The notes under the pieces were generated by a model. The model saw only the letters and a program-made list of their open reading frames with translations. It had not been told where the DNA came from and did no database searches. Position numbers and translations under genes: made by a program. From contig DTSX01000031.1 of the NCBI GenBank assembly GCA_012965065.1, positions 1 through 9,354 on the forward strand: a stretch of 9,354 nucleotides of DNA, given 5' to 3'. The stretch comes from Gammaproteobacteria bacterium (GTDB lineage: Bacteria; Pseudomonadota; Gammaproteobacteria; Steroidobacterales; UBA11654). This document shows, piece by piece, positions 1 through 7,833 of this stretch (position 1 is its first letter; each line of letters begins with the position of its first letter).

Positions 1-1574
1 TCCCACTCAATAGTAGCAGGTGGTTTGCTGGAAATATCGTAAGTGACTCTGGATATTCCCTCAACTTCGTTAATAATTCTTCTGGAAACATGATGTAGGA
101 ATTCGTATGGAAGTCTTGCCCATTGGGCCGTCATAAAATCAATTGTTTCAACTGCTCTGAGGGCAATCACATAATCGTATTTTCTATCATCCCCCATGAC
201 CCCGACTGATTTGACCGGCAGAAAAACTGCAAAAGCCTGACTAACCTGATGATACAAATCCTGCTTTACCAGTTCTTCTATAAAAATAGCGTCTGCTTCT
301 CGCAACAGATCTGCGTATTCTTTGTTTACACAGCCAAGTATCCGGACTCCTAATCCGGGTCCAGGAAAGGGGTGTCGATGCACCAATGTATCAGGCAGAC
401 CAAGTTCAGTGCCAATCTTACGCACCTCGTCTTTGAATAAGTCCCTTAAAGGCTCAATAAGCTTGAGTGACATATTCTCTGGCAACCCTGCCACATTGTG
501 ATGGGATTTTATAACGTGGGCTTTTGCTGTTTTAGCCCCAGCTGATTCAATGACATCAGGGTATATTGTTCCCTGGGCAAGCCATCTGACATTTTCTATC
601 TTGTTAGCTTCTTGCTCAAAGACTTCAATGAATGTATTTCCAATGATTTTTCGTTTCTTTTCCGGATCGCTCACCCCTTCCAACCTACCAAGGAATAAAT
701 CTTCAGCATCAACGCGAATAACTTTCACATTTAAGTGATCGCCAAATACTTCCATGACTTGATCTGCCTCACCTAAACGCAGCAAACCGTTATCAACAAA
801 TATGCAAGTCAATTGATCACCGATTGCTTGGTGCAACAAGGCTGCCACAACCGATGAATCAACACCTCCGGAGAGGCCCAGTAAGACATTATCATCTCCA
901 ACTGCAGCCCGTATTCTCTTGATATCAGCCTCAATGATATTCCCAGGATTCCAATGACTGCTGCATCCACAAATTTTGTGGACAAAATTTTCAATAATAA
1001 GTTGGCCTTTCTCTGTATGGGTGACTTCGGGATGAAATTGAAGACCAAAAAAAGATCGTTCTAGATCCCCCATAGCAGCGAAAGGAGCATTGTCGGTGCT
1101 GGCAATTGCATCAAATCCAGGCGGTAAAACCTCAACTCTGTCACCGTGACTCATCCAAACATCTAGCTCATTGGCTGGTTCATCCAAACCATCAAAAATC
1201 CCCACAAGTGAATCCATTGTGATTTTTGCATACCCAAATTCTCGATGAGATGACGGTTCAACTTTTCCACCCAACTGCTCGGCCATGGTTTGCATCCCAT
1301 AGCAAATCCCCAAAATAGGAGTACCAAGTTCAAAGATTTCATCGTGGGCTTTTGGTGCATCTTCAATGAATGCTGATTCAGGACCTCCGGATAAAATAAT
1401 TCCAGACGGATTGAATGCTCTGATCGCTTCCATATCCGCATCGCAGGAATAGATTTCACTGTAGACCCCAGCCTCTCTTATCCTGCGGGCAATGAGTTGC
1501 GTGTATTGAGACCCAAAATCAAGGATCAATATTTTTTGCAATCTTACATCGATATTGGCTTTCGATGACGTCAT
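1..1574 (-). CDS. guaA: GMP synthase (glutamine-hydrolysing), lacking only the final base and stop
   Basis: Converts XMP to GMP using ATP and ammonia from glutamine, the last step of guanine nucleotide synthesis, in the cytosol. Reading the minus strand from the ATG at 1574 gives 524 full codons plus two bases, with no frameshift. The N-terminal class I glutamine amidotransferase has ILDFGSQYT near residue 16, the nucleophile Cys91 in GICYGMQ, and His180/Glu182 in FQFHPE-like FGLQFHPE. The PP-loop ATPase domain starts with SGGVDSS (234-240). The C-terminal dimerisation domain contains HRHPFPGPGLGVR and ends PPATIEW, then GA, the start of the expected final Glu. The family is about 525 aa, so only the third base of that codon and the stop are outside the window. 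The start has GAGG 8 nt upstream and lies 27 nt after guaB, consistent with a guaBA operon. Confidence 0.97.
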   Translation of the reverse strand, partial: MTSSKANIDVRLQKILILDFGSQYTQLIARRIREAGVYSEIYSCDADMEAIRAFNPSGIILSGGPESAFIEDAPKAHDEIFELGTPILGICYGMQTMAEQLGGKVEPSSHREFGYAKITMDSLVGIFDGLDEPANELDVWMSHGDRVEVLPPGFDAIASTDNAPFAAMGDLERSFFGLQFHPEVTHTEKGQLIIENFVHKICGCSSHWNPGNIIEADIKRIRAAVGDDNVLLGLSGGVDSSVVAALLHQAIGDQLTCIFVDNGLLRLGEADQVMEVFGDHLNVKVIRVDAEDLFLGRLEGVSDPEKKRKIIGNTFIEVFEQEANKIENVRWLAQGTIYPDVIESAGAKTAKAHVIKSHHNVAGLPENMSLKLIEPLRDLFKDEVRKIGTELGLPDTLVHRHPFPGPGLGVRILGCVNKEYADLLREADAIFIEELVKQDLYHQVSQAFAVFLPVKSVGVMGDDRKYDYVIALRAVETIDFMTAQWARLPYEFLHHVSRRIINEVEGISRVTYDISSKPPATIEW

Positions 1575-1601
1575 TTTTATGGCCTCACTATTCGATCAAA
1601 A

Positions 1602-3068
1602 TCAATCTAATGAATAGTTGGGTGGTTCCTTGGTGATGGTGACATCGTGGACATGACTTTCTTTTTTCCCAGCATCGGTGATTTGGACAAACTCAGTTTG
1701 GGTCTGCAACTGGTGGATATTTTGACACCCGGTATAGCCCATTGCTTGTCTCAACCCCCCCACAAGCTGCTCCACGATATTGGATAAACTCCCTTTGCAA
1801 GGTACGCGTCCCTCTATGCCTTCCGGAACCAGTTTTTCATTGGCACCAACCCCTTCCTGAAAATAGCGGTCTTTTGAGCCGTGCTTCTGGGCCATGGCCC
1901 CAATTGAGCCCATGCCCCTGTACGCTTTATAGGTTCTTCCCTGATACAGTTCAACCTCTCCAGGCGATTCATCTGTGCCTGCAAAGAGGCTACCGACCAT
2001 GATTGTGTTGGCTCCAGATGCTATGGCTTTTGCAATATCACCTGAATACCGAATGCCCCCATCTGCTACGGCCGGTATACCTTTGGCAACGAGTGCCTGG
2101 CAGACATCCATAATGGCAGTTATCTGAGGCATGCCCACCCCGGCAACCACTCTGGTAGTGCATATAGACCCCGGCCCTATACCCACCTTGACCGCATCGG
2201 CACCGGCGTCTGTCAATGCGATTGCAGCTTCTGCTGTAGCAACGTTGCCGGCAATCAACTGCAAATCAGGGTATTTCTTCCTTGTTAACTCAACTCTTTC
2301 GATGACACTTTTGCTGTGGCCGTGTGAGGTGTCAATTACAATAACGTCCGCACCGGCTTGGTAAAGCTGGTCTGTCCGTGCAAGCGATTTTTCTCCCACG
2401 CCTACAGCAGCGCCAACCAATAAAGCACCATTTTCATCTTTGGCTGCCAATGGAAAATCAGTTGCTTTCTGAAAATCTTTCGCCGTAATCATGCCTTTGA
2501 GCTTAAAATTTTCATCCACAACGAGGACTTTTTCAATTCTGTGGTGGTGCAGAAGTCGTAAAACTTCTTCTTTGTTTTCACCCTCTTTAACGGTAATTAA
2601 TTTCGCCTTAGGTGTCATGACTGAACTAACCGGCGCATCCAATTGATTTTCGTATCTCAAATCACGGTTGGTTACAATGCCTACTGTCTCCTCGTTGTCC
2701 ACAACCGGAACTCCCGAAATATTATTTTTCTTGGTAATCTCAAGCACATCACGAATGGTCTTGTCTGGAGAAACTGTTATTGGATCGGTAATCACCCCGC
2801 TCTCAAATTTCTTAACTCTATTTACCTGTGCTGCTTGGTCTTCGATACTGAGATTTTTATGGATAATACCCAATCCCCCTTCTTGAGCAATCGCAATTGC
2901 AAGCTGAAATTCTGTAACCGTATCCATTGCAGCAGAAATCAAAGGGATATTGAGACGAATCTGGTTGGTCAATTGGGTGGTTAAATCAGTCTCGCGGGGA
3001 AGGACATCCGAATAATTCGGCTTGAGCAAAACATCGTCAAATGTCAACGCTAGTCTATCTACTGGCAT
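1602..3068 (-). CDS. guaB: Inosine-5'-monophosphate dehydrogenase
   Basis: Oxidises IMP to XMP with NAD+, the committed step to guanine nucleotides; its product is the substrate of the adjacent guaA. The 488-aa length equals the usual bacterial form. The TIM barrel begins LTFDDVLLKP and is interrupted by a CBS-domain pair at about residues 92-205 (GVITDPITVSP, then VMTPKAKLITV). The catalytic Cys303 is in GPGSICTTR, the phosphate-binding loop is DGGIRYSGD (337-345), and the flap carries the catalytic Arg401-Tyr402 pair in SKDRYF. One small oddity is VPCKG (422-426), where VPYKG is usual. The start ATG is the family start, but its best Shine-Dalgarno match, AGGAG at 3082-3086, is 13 nt away, which is long. 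It is divergent from xseA and heads guaBA. Confidence 0.98.
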   Translation of the reverse strand: MPVDRLALTFDDVLLKPNYSDVLPRETDLTTQLTNQIRLNIPLISAAMDTVTEFQLAIAIAQEGGLGIIHKNLSIEDQAAQVNRVKKFESGVITDPITVSPDKTIRDVLEITKKNNISGVPVVDNEETVGIVTNRDLRYENQLDAPVSSVMTPKAKLITVKEGENKEEVLRLLHHHRIEKVLVVDENFKLKGMITAKDFQKATDFPLAAKDENGALLVGAAVGVGEKSLARTDQLYQAGADVIVIDTSHGHSKSVIERVELTRKKYPDLQLIAGNVATAEAAIALTDAGADAVKVGIGPGSICTTRVVAGVGMPQITAIMDVCQALVAKGIPAVADGGIRYSGDIAKAIASGANTIMVGSLFAGTDESPGEVELYQGRTYKAYRGMGSIGAMAQKHGSKDRYFQEGVGANEKLVPEGIEGRVPCKGSLSNIVEQLVGGLRQAMGYTGCQNIHQLQTQTEFVQITDAGKKESHVHDVTITKEPPNYSLD

Positions 3069-3081
3069 ACGGAATTCTACA

Positions 3082-3086
3082 CTCCT
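3082..3086 (-). promoter_or_regulatory. Candidate guaB ribosome binding site with long spacing
   Basis: AGGAG on the minus strand, 13 nt before the guaB ATG. A second purine block, AGGAGG, lies further upstream at 3102-3107 with no usable start codon after it. The protein start is fixed by family conservation, so the spacing rather than the start is the unusual point. Confidence 0.45.
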
Positions 3087-3120
3087 ATGGAGATTAGGTA
3101 AACCTCCTGAGAGATAGTTT

Positions 3121-3150
3121 TGTATAATTGGTATTTTCTCCTATGGACAA
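3121..3150 (-). promoter_or_regulatory. Candidate sigma70 promoter for guaBA
   Basis: Minus-strand TTGTCC (3145-3150) and TATACA (3121-3126) are separated by 18 nt, matching four of six consensus positions each. It would start guaB transcription about 45 nt before the ATG. It overlaps a plus-strand TATAAT and the first codons of xseA. This is pattern matching only. Confidence 0.3.
3123..3128 (+). promoter_or_regulatory. Possible -10 element for xseA
   Basis: A perfect TATAAT on the plus strand, but no convincing -35 hexamer 16-18 nt upstream. If used, transcription would start around 3135, giving xseA a leader of only about 8 nt before the ATG at 3143. It overlaps the candidate guaB -10 on the other strand. 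Confidence 0.3.
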
Positions 3151-4510
3151 TATTGACCAAGAACATATCTATTCCGTCTCGGAACTCAACAAAGAGGTTT
3201 ATCAATTACTCTCTTCGACATTTGGCGTCGTCTGGATAGAAGGTGAAATTTCTAATTTCCTAAGATCCTCTGCGGGTCACGTTTATTTTTCGCTGAAAGA
3301 TGAGATTTCCCAGATCCGATGCGCTATGTTCAGACAGCAAAATCAACTGGTTAGTTTTCCAATTGAAGACGGCAAACAAATACTTGCCAGAGCAAGAGTA
3401 GGTCTGTATCAGCCCAGAGGCGAATACCAATTGATTGTGGATTACATCGAAGAAGCCGGGGAAGGGTTATTAAGACAGCGGTTTGAACGGTTAAAAAGTA
3501 AACTCCAACAGGAAGGTCTGTTTGACAGCGCCAATAAATTACCTCTTCCTGAATTTCCACAAACACTCGGTGTCATTACTTCCCCCTCAGGCGCTGCCAT
3601 TCAAGACATTTTCAATATCACGAGACGCCGATTTCCCTGCATCAACGTCATTGTTTACCCAACTCTGGTCCAAGGCAGAGAGGCCACGCAGCAAATAAGC
3701 AGGGCAATAGAAATAGCCAATGAAAGGAATGAATGCGAAGTCTTAATTCTCGCAAGAGGTGGAGGGTCCTTAGAGGATTTATGGTCTTTTAACGAAGAAC
3801 AGGTTGCTCGGGCAATGTTTCATTCACAGATCCCAATCATTTCTGGCATTGGTCATGAAACCGATGTCACGATCGCCGATCTGGTAGCAGATTACAGAGC
3901 ACCTACTCCTTCTGGGGCTGCAGAAGTTGCCTTACCCGATGCAGATGACATCCAACAACGACTGAAAAATTTCAACAGGCAATTTTACAACACCATGCAA
4001 CTGTTATCGGCCATGGTTAGGCAAAAATGTTTATCTCTGGATGCACAGCTCCAGCAGAAACACCCAATTTCGATCCTGGAACAATACAACCAAAGACTGG
4101 ATCTTGCGTTGCAACGCATTAAATCAAGCCCCAAGGAGTATTTAGCCAAAACCTCCAGTCGAATTAATGTTCTGAACGCCTACCTGTTTCGGTCCAGTCC
4201 ATTGTCCATGGATCAAAACATGAAATCTGAAGTAACTGCTCTTTACCGGAGGCTGATTGTTGCGACCCAAGGAATTTTCAGTAATACAGAGCAGCTACTC
4301 TCAATTGCTGTTGCAAAATTGGATGGAGTCTCACCATTGAATGCATTGGGTCGTGGCTATGCGTATGTGGTCGATCCTAGCACGCAAAGAAATATAAAAA
4401 GCATTCGACAGATCAAGGTTGGGTCCACTATCAAGGCCCGGTTAAAAGACGGCAGCTTCGGTGCCAAAATCAGTTCTGTCGATCCGATAAAACCAAAAAA
4501 TAGAGATTGA
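3143..4510 (+). CDS. xseA: Exodeoxyribonuclease VII large subunit
   Basis: Large catalytic subunit of exonuclease VII, which with several copies of XseB degrades single-stranded DNA in both directions and acts in DNA repair. I chose the ATG at 3143 (455 aa, MDNIDQEHIYSVSEL), which matches the usual family N-terminus. An in-frame TTG at 3128 would add five residues (MVFSP), and neither start has a clear Shine-Dalgarno site. Domains: N-terminal OB-fold at about 8-105 (YSVSELNKEV, WIEGEISNF, GHVYFSLKD); catalytic domain with GVITSPSGAAIQDI (143-156), ARGGGSLEDLWSFN (204-217) and SGIGHETDVTIAD (234-246) followed by DYRAPTPSGAAE; a helical coiled-coil region at about 270-390; and a C-terminal LNALGRGYAYV segment. 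The small subunit xseB is not in this window. Its stop abuts the stop of convergent der. Confidence 0.97.
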   Translation: MDNIDQEHIYSVSELNKEVYQLLSSTFGVVWIEGEISNFLRSSAGHVYFSLKDEISQIRCAMFRQQNQLVSFPIEDGKQILARARVGLYQPRGEYQLIVDYIEEAGEGLLRQRFERLKSKLQQEGLFDSANKLPLPEFPQTLGVITSPSGAAIQDIFNITRRRFPCINVIVYPTLVQGREATQQISRAIEIANERNECEVLILARGGGSLEDLWSFNEEQVARAMFHSQIPIISGIGHETDVTIADLVADYRAPTPSGAAEVALPDADDIQQRLKNFNRQFYNTMQLLSAMVRQKCLSLDAQLQQKHPISILEQYNQRLDLALQRIKSSPKEYLAKTSSRINVLNAYLFRSSPLSMDQNMKSEVTALYRRLIVATQGIFSNTEQLLSIAVAKLDGVSPLNALGRGYAYVVDPSTQRNIKSIRQIKVGSTIKARLKDGSFGAKISSVDPIKPKNRD

Positions 4511-4513
4511 TCA
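4508..4513. other. Abutting convergent stop codons (xseA/der) in a TGATCA palindrome
   Basis: The xseA stop TGA occupies 4508-4510 and the der stop, TCA on the plus strand, occupies 4511-4513. The two stops form the palindrome TGATCA with no intergenic base. No hairpin plus T-run is visible near the junction on either strand, so each transcript must run into the other gene's antisense or terminate by another route, such as Rho. Confidence 0.97.
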
Positions 4514-5914
4514 GGATTTTCTTTTCTTTCGCAGCCGAATGACTCTTTTTCTTTTTCGCCACTGCCGCGTAGAAAGTTTGTTCTTTTTTTCAGAATAAGG
4601 GTTGCTGCTGTTTCGAAACTCCAAACGAATGGGTGTTCCCCAAAAGCCAAAACGCTTGCGTAATTGATTGGCCAAAAATCGCTTGTAACTTTTACGTAAT
4701 TTGTCTGTTTGATTCCCGTAAATAATAAAAATCGGTGGCTGACTCCCCCCCTGATGAGCGTATTTCAATTTAATTCTTCTGCCTTGAATCGATGGCGGTG
4801 GATTGGTAAGAACCAAATGCTCTATCAGTTTGGACACCTCCTTTGTAGGCACTGATTGCAATGCAACATCCGCGGCATTGATTGCCGATGACAATACAGC
4901 ATCTAAATTTTCATTCTCGCGTGCAGACACGTTGTTGATGTCTACGAAATTAACGAAGCGAAGTTTACGGTCAATGTTCCTCTTTAAAGCCTCTAATTGA
5001 TCCTCATCAAGTGCATCAGACTTATTTACAGCAATGGTTAGAGCCCTTTCATTCTGCAGCACCAATCCAATCAGCGAAGCGTCCTGGTCTGTTATTCCCT
5101 CAACACCATCGATCAGTATGATCACGGAATCAGACAATTCAATGGCCTGCAATGCTTTGACAATACTAAATTTCTCCACCGTCTGATGAATGTTTTTTCG
5201 CCTTCTGATGCCAGCGGTATCGATCAAAGTCAACTCTCTTGCATGGTATTTAAAATCAACATGGATAGTATCTCGGGTAGTCCCCGGCTGACTTTGGGTC
5301 AACAATCGATCTTCCTTGAGGAGGCTGTTTATGAAAGTTGATTTGCCAACATTAGGCCGACCAATCAACGCAATGGAAGTGGTTGATTCTGGAAGCTCAA
5401 CGCGAGATACTGCATCTATATTCGGTTGCAAAAGTTCAAAAATCTGCTCTTTAAGGGGGTCGCAATAATCCCCACGGAGTGCGGAAACACAGTTCGGTTC
5501 GCCCAAACCAAGGGCAAAAAATTCAGCCGCACTCTCCTCTCTATTAATGCCCTCAGTTTTGTTGACAACCAAAATTATGGGTTTATTTTCCTTTCTCAGT
5601 TGCCTTGCAATTTCTTGATCACTGCTAAGCAGTCCTTGTCTTGCATCAACAAGAAACAAAATTAAGTCGGATTCTTCAATTGCGAGTTTTGTCTGTTCCT
5701 GAATAACCACCGAAAGGTCTCCGTGATCGTGAACTAGACCACCGGTATCAATCATGATGGCTTCGAGTGATTGATGGCTCATGTGCCCGTAGATACGATC
5801 ACGGGTAAGCCCAGAAAAATCAGCCACTAAGGCATCTTTGGTGCCGGTCAGACGATTAAAAAAAGTGGATTTGCCAACATTAGGTCGGCCAATAATTGCA
5901 ATAATGGGCAACAT
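4511..5914 (-). CDS. der: Ribosome-associated GTPase Der (EngA)
   Basis: Essential tandem-domain GTPase that acts in maturation of the 50S ribosomal subunit. The 467 aa contain two G domains and a KH-like domain. Domain 1 has GRPNVGKST (9-17), DTGG (56-59), NKTE (118-121) and SALRGD (144-149). Domain 2 has GRPNVGKST (185-193), DTAG (232-235) and NKSD (297-300). The KH-like region (about 355-440) contains NPPPSIQGRRIKLKYA and GNQTDKLRKSYKRFL. A strongly basic tail of Arg and Lys follows, typical of proteobacterial Der and suited to rRNA contact. The first G4 motif has Glu where NKxD has Asp, which I recall from other proteobacterial Der proteins, so it is probably not a defect. AAGGAG sits 7 nt before the ATG, and the gene starts 17 nt after bamB, indicating one transcript. 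Confidence 0.98.
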   Translation of the reverse strand: MLPIIAIIGRPNVGKSTFFNRLTGTKDALVADFSGLTRDRIYGHMSHQSLEAIMIDTGGLVHDHGDLSVVIQEQTKLAIEESDLILFLVDARQGLLSSDQEIARQLRKENKPIILVVNKTEGINREESAAEFFALGLGEPNCVSALRGDYCDPLKEQIFELLQPNIDAVSRVELPESTTSIALIGRPNVGKSTFINSLLKEDRLLTQSQPGTTRDTIHVDFKYHARELTLIDTAGIRRRKNIHQTVEKFSIVKALQAIELSDSVIILIDGVEGITDQDASLIGLVLQNERALTIAVNKSDALDEDQLEALKRNIDRKLRFVNFVDINNVSARENENLDAVLSSAINAADVALQSVPTKEVSKLIEHLVLTNPPPSIQGRRIKLKYAHQGGSQPPIFIIYGNQTDKLRKSYKRFLANQLRKRFGFWGTPIRLEFRNSSNPYSEKKNKLSTRQWRKRKRVIRLRKKRKS

Positions 5915-5931
5915 CGAATGGCTCCTTCATA

Positions 5932-7137
5932 TTAAGAACTTGGGATTTTTTTCTCAACAGAAATAAGATTGCCACTGTCTGTTAAAACATAGATTGAATT
6001 GTTTAATACCAGTGGAGCATTGCTGATTTTGCTTTTACTAATACTGATTCTTTCTTGTGTCTCACCCGTGGCTTTGTCAAGCCAATGCAGATAACCTTCC
6101 AAATCACCAATTACAATGGAATCATCCATAATCACAGGTGCAGTTGGACTTCTGTACAACAAATTCTCTTTCTTCCAAATTTCGCGTCCTGTAAACCGAG
6201 ACAAAGCCATGATGGTACCATCGGTTTCAGAAACAAACACAGCGTTTTCGTCTGCAGCAATGCCTGCATAGATTGAGGCTTCAGTAACCCAAATAATATC
6301 TCCAGATTCAACTGCCATCGCTCCCAAGGCTCCTTGATAACTGCCCGCGTAAAGTTCATTGCCTAAAACCACTATGGGAGCATCAATGTCCATGACTTTT
6401 TCAATTTCTGTTTTCCCACTGGGAGGGGTCAACATGGTTTCCCACAGCAATGTCCCATTGGTAACATCGTAGGCGCTCACCTTCCCATCATCAAAGCCGC
6501 AGAGAACGGCATTGGCAAAATTAACCGGCGCGGATGTACCCCTTAGGCTCAATCGAGGAACTTTGTGATTGACCAACCATTGTTGTGTGCCATCTTCCTT
6601 GGACAATGCAGTTAAGCTTCCATCAACAGTGCGTACAAATATCTTGTCATCTTTAATCGCAACTGGTGCAAGAATCTCGCTACTTACTGTGGTTGCCCAC
6701 AAGACTCCCCCCGTTAGTGCATCCAAGGCAATCAATTCCCCATTGTTCGTGCCCAATACCAATATGCCATCTTTGAAAGTAGGTCCAGAAGTGAAACTTA
6801 AATCAAAATTAGTTTTCCAGACTTTTTTACCCCTGTTGGTTTCCAAGGCTACAACATTGCCATTAAAGCTTGCTGCATAAACCTGTTCCCCGTCGGTTGT
6901 TGGTTTTAATGCCAGTCCCAATCCCTCATGTCCTTTACCAATGGATACGTCCCATTTTTCATCAACCTCAATAATGGCCTCAAATTCAACCAACTCTGTT
7001 GGCAACAAGACATCTTCATCATCGCCGCCGAATAAAGCACATCCTTGGAGAATAATTAGCATGCAAAATGGAAGAGCCATTCTCATTGACGATTCTTGGA
7101 AGTTTCCTAGTACAGATTTTTTTACCCCTAACCTCAT
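5932..7137 (-). CDS. bamB: Outer membrane protein assembly factor BamB (lipoprotein, beta-propeller)
   Basis: Lipoprotein of the BAM complex that binds BamA and assists insertion of beta-barrel proteins into the outer membrane. The 401-aa product has a lipoprotein signal: basic start, hydrophobic ALPFCMLIILQG, then lipobox LQGC with Cys33 as the lipidated residue. Ala at +2 (no Asp) fits sorting to the outer membrane. The rest is a PQQ-like beta-propeller of repeated strand units such as NGNVVALETNRGKKVW, NGELIALDALTGGVLW and EGYLHWLDKATGE. The LSLRG segment (196-200) and the MDID region (249-252) match the part of E. coli BamB implicated in BamA contact. The start at 7137 overlaps the yfgM stop by 4 nt and has AAGGA 9 nt upstream. 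It leaves a long 20-residue n-region; Met18 is an alternative start without a good ribosome site. Confidence 0.96.
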   Translation of the reverse strand: MRLGVKKSVLGNFQESSMRMALPFCMLIILQGCALFGGDDEDVLLPTELVEFEAIIEVDEKWDVSIGKGHEGLGLALKPTTDGEQVYAASFNGNVVALETNRGKKVWKTNFDLSFTSGPTFKDGILVLGTNNGELIALDALTGGVLWATTVSSEILAPVAIKDDKIFVRTVDGSLTALSKEDGTQQWLVNHKVPRLSLRGTSAPVNFANAVLCGFDDGKVSAYDVTNGTLLWETMLTPPSGKTEIEKVMDIDAPIVVLGNELYAGSYQGALGAMAVESGDIIWVTEASIYAGIAADENAVFVSETDGTIMALSRFTGREIWKKENLLYRSPTAPVIMDDSIVIGDLEGYLHWLDKATGETQERISISKSKISNAPLVLNNSIYVLTDSGNLISVEKKIPSS

Positions 7138-7805
7138 GCATTGCCATCCTTTGAATCTTTGGTGTCTTTAACATCGTCACTTTGAATGTCTTTGAATTTC
7201 ATTTGGATGTATTCGTAGTCAAATTGACCAGGCAGGAGTAAATCTAGAGCTTTCAAGTAAGCTGCTTGTGCCTCGGGGTATTCTCCTTTCTTGGCAAAAA
7301 TATCGCCTTTGATTTCCTCGTACTTGGCCTCAAATGAACCCATTGACTCCGTTTCGAGTATTTGCAAGGCTTCATCGTACAAATTTTGTTGTAACTTGAT
7401 TCTGGCAATCCGGATTCGTGCGATGTGTTTAAGTGATTCTTCCGTTGAATTGTCTATTAGGAACTCTAGTTGAAGTATCGCATTTTCGTAATCTACTGAG
7501 TCCATAAAAAGCTTGGCCACGAACAGATGACCTTGATCCTGATAGGGTGTGTTGGCAAAATCGGTATCCATTTTCTGCAGGTATGTCTGGGCTTGGGTTA
7601 AGCGTTGTTGTTTGACAGCAAACTCTATTTCCGAATACAACTGGGAAGCCATTTCCGCTTCTTTGAGTTTGTTCTCTTGAAAAAATTGGATACCAAAGAA
7701 CCCTGATATACCTAGAACCAGCCCTCCCATTAAGAATTTGCTGTTCTCTTTTAACCAGTTCTTTATAAGTTCTGCTTGCTGTTGATCTGTCAGGTTATCA
7801 TCCAT
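7134..7805 (-). CDS. yfgM: YfgM family membrane-anchored TPR protein (ancillary SecYEG translocon subunit)
   Basis: In E. coli, YfgM is an inner-membrane protein that associates with the SecYEG translocon and PpiD and is thought to help hand secreted proteins to periplasmic chaperones. The 223-aa product begins MDDNLTDQQQAELIKNWLKEN, followed by one membrane helix at about 23-42 (FLMGGLVLGISGFFGIQFF). A periplasmic region of tetratricopeptide-like helices follows, including YSEIEFAVKQQRLTQAQ, NAILQLEFLID and KKGEYPEAQAAYLKALD. It ends in a short charged tail of repeated Lys-Asp pairs. The position between hisS and bamB is the conserved one. The ribosome site is weak, with only an AAAGA-like stretch before the ATG. 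The gap to hisS is 28 nt, and the stop overlaps the bamB start. Confidence 0.93.
   Translation of the reverse strand: MDDNLTDQQQAELIKNWLKENSKFLMGGLVLGISGFFGIQFFQENKLKEAEMASQLYSEIEFAVKQQRLTQAQTYLQKMDTDFANTPYQDQGHLFVAKLFMDSVDYENAILQLEFLIDNSTEESLKHIARIRIARIKLQQNLYDEALQILETESMGSFEAKYEEIKGDIFAKKGEYPEAQAAYLKALDLLLPGQFDYEYIQMKFKDIQSDDVKDTKDSKDGNA
7147..7151 (-). promoter_or_regulatory. Ribosome binding site deciding the bamB start
   Basis: AAGGA on the minus strand inside the last yfgM codons, 9 nt before the bamB ATG at 7137. It favours the overlapping start over Met18. The ATGA stop/start overlap suggests translational coupling with yfgM. Confidence 0.55.
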
Positions 7806-7833
7806 TTTTCTATCTTTCGCTTGTACAGTTTGT

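Noticed and set aside
809..1459. Minus-strand open frames at 809-1048 and 1163-1459 in the guaA region, suggesting a frameshifted or broken gene
   Set aside because: The guaA frame reads continuously from 1574 to 1 with all motifs in order. These frames are out-of-frame shadows with no recognisable protein features.
1742..2984. Plus-strand open frames antisense to guaB (1742-2002, 2131-2364, 2643-2984, 2668-2886)
   Set aside because: They lie wholly inside the conserved IMP dehydrogenase gene, lack ribosome sites and have low-quality composition. They are shadow frames.
3069..3142. Guanine riboswitch or leader peptide upstream of guaB
   Set aside because: The gap is too short for a purine aptamer, and the upstream AGGAGG is not followed by any ATG, GTG or TTG at usable spacing.
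3082..3147. Ten-base direct repeat CTCCTATGGA at 3082-3091 and 3138-3147
   Set aside because: Too short to be meaningful. One copy overlaps the guaB ribosome site and the other the xseA start codon, so chance is an adequate explanation.
4511..4600. T-rich runs next to the der stop resembling a terminator for xseA
   Set aside because: The T-runs are the antisense of Lys and Arg codons in the basic tail of Der, and no stable GC-rich stem precedes them.
6569..6880. 103-codon plus-strand open frame antisense to bamB
   Set aside because: It mirrors the repeated propeller codons of bamB; no ribosome site, promoter or domain is evident.
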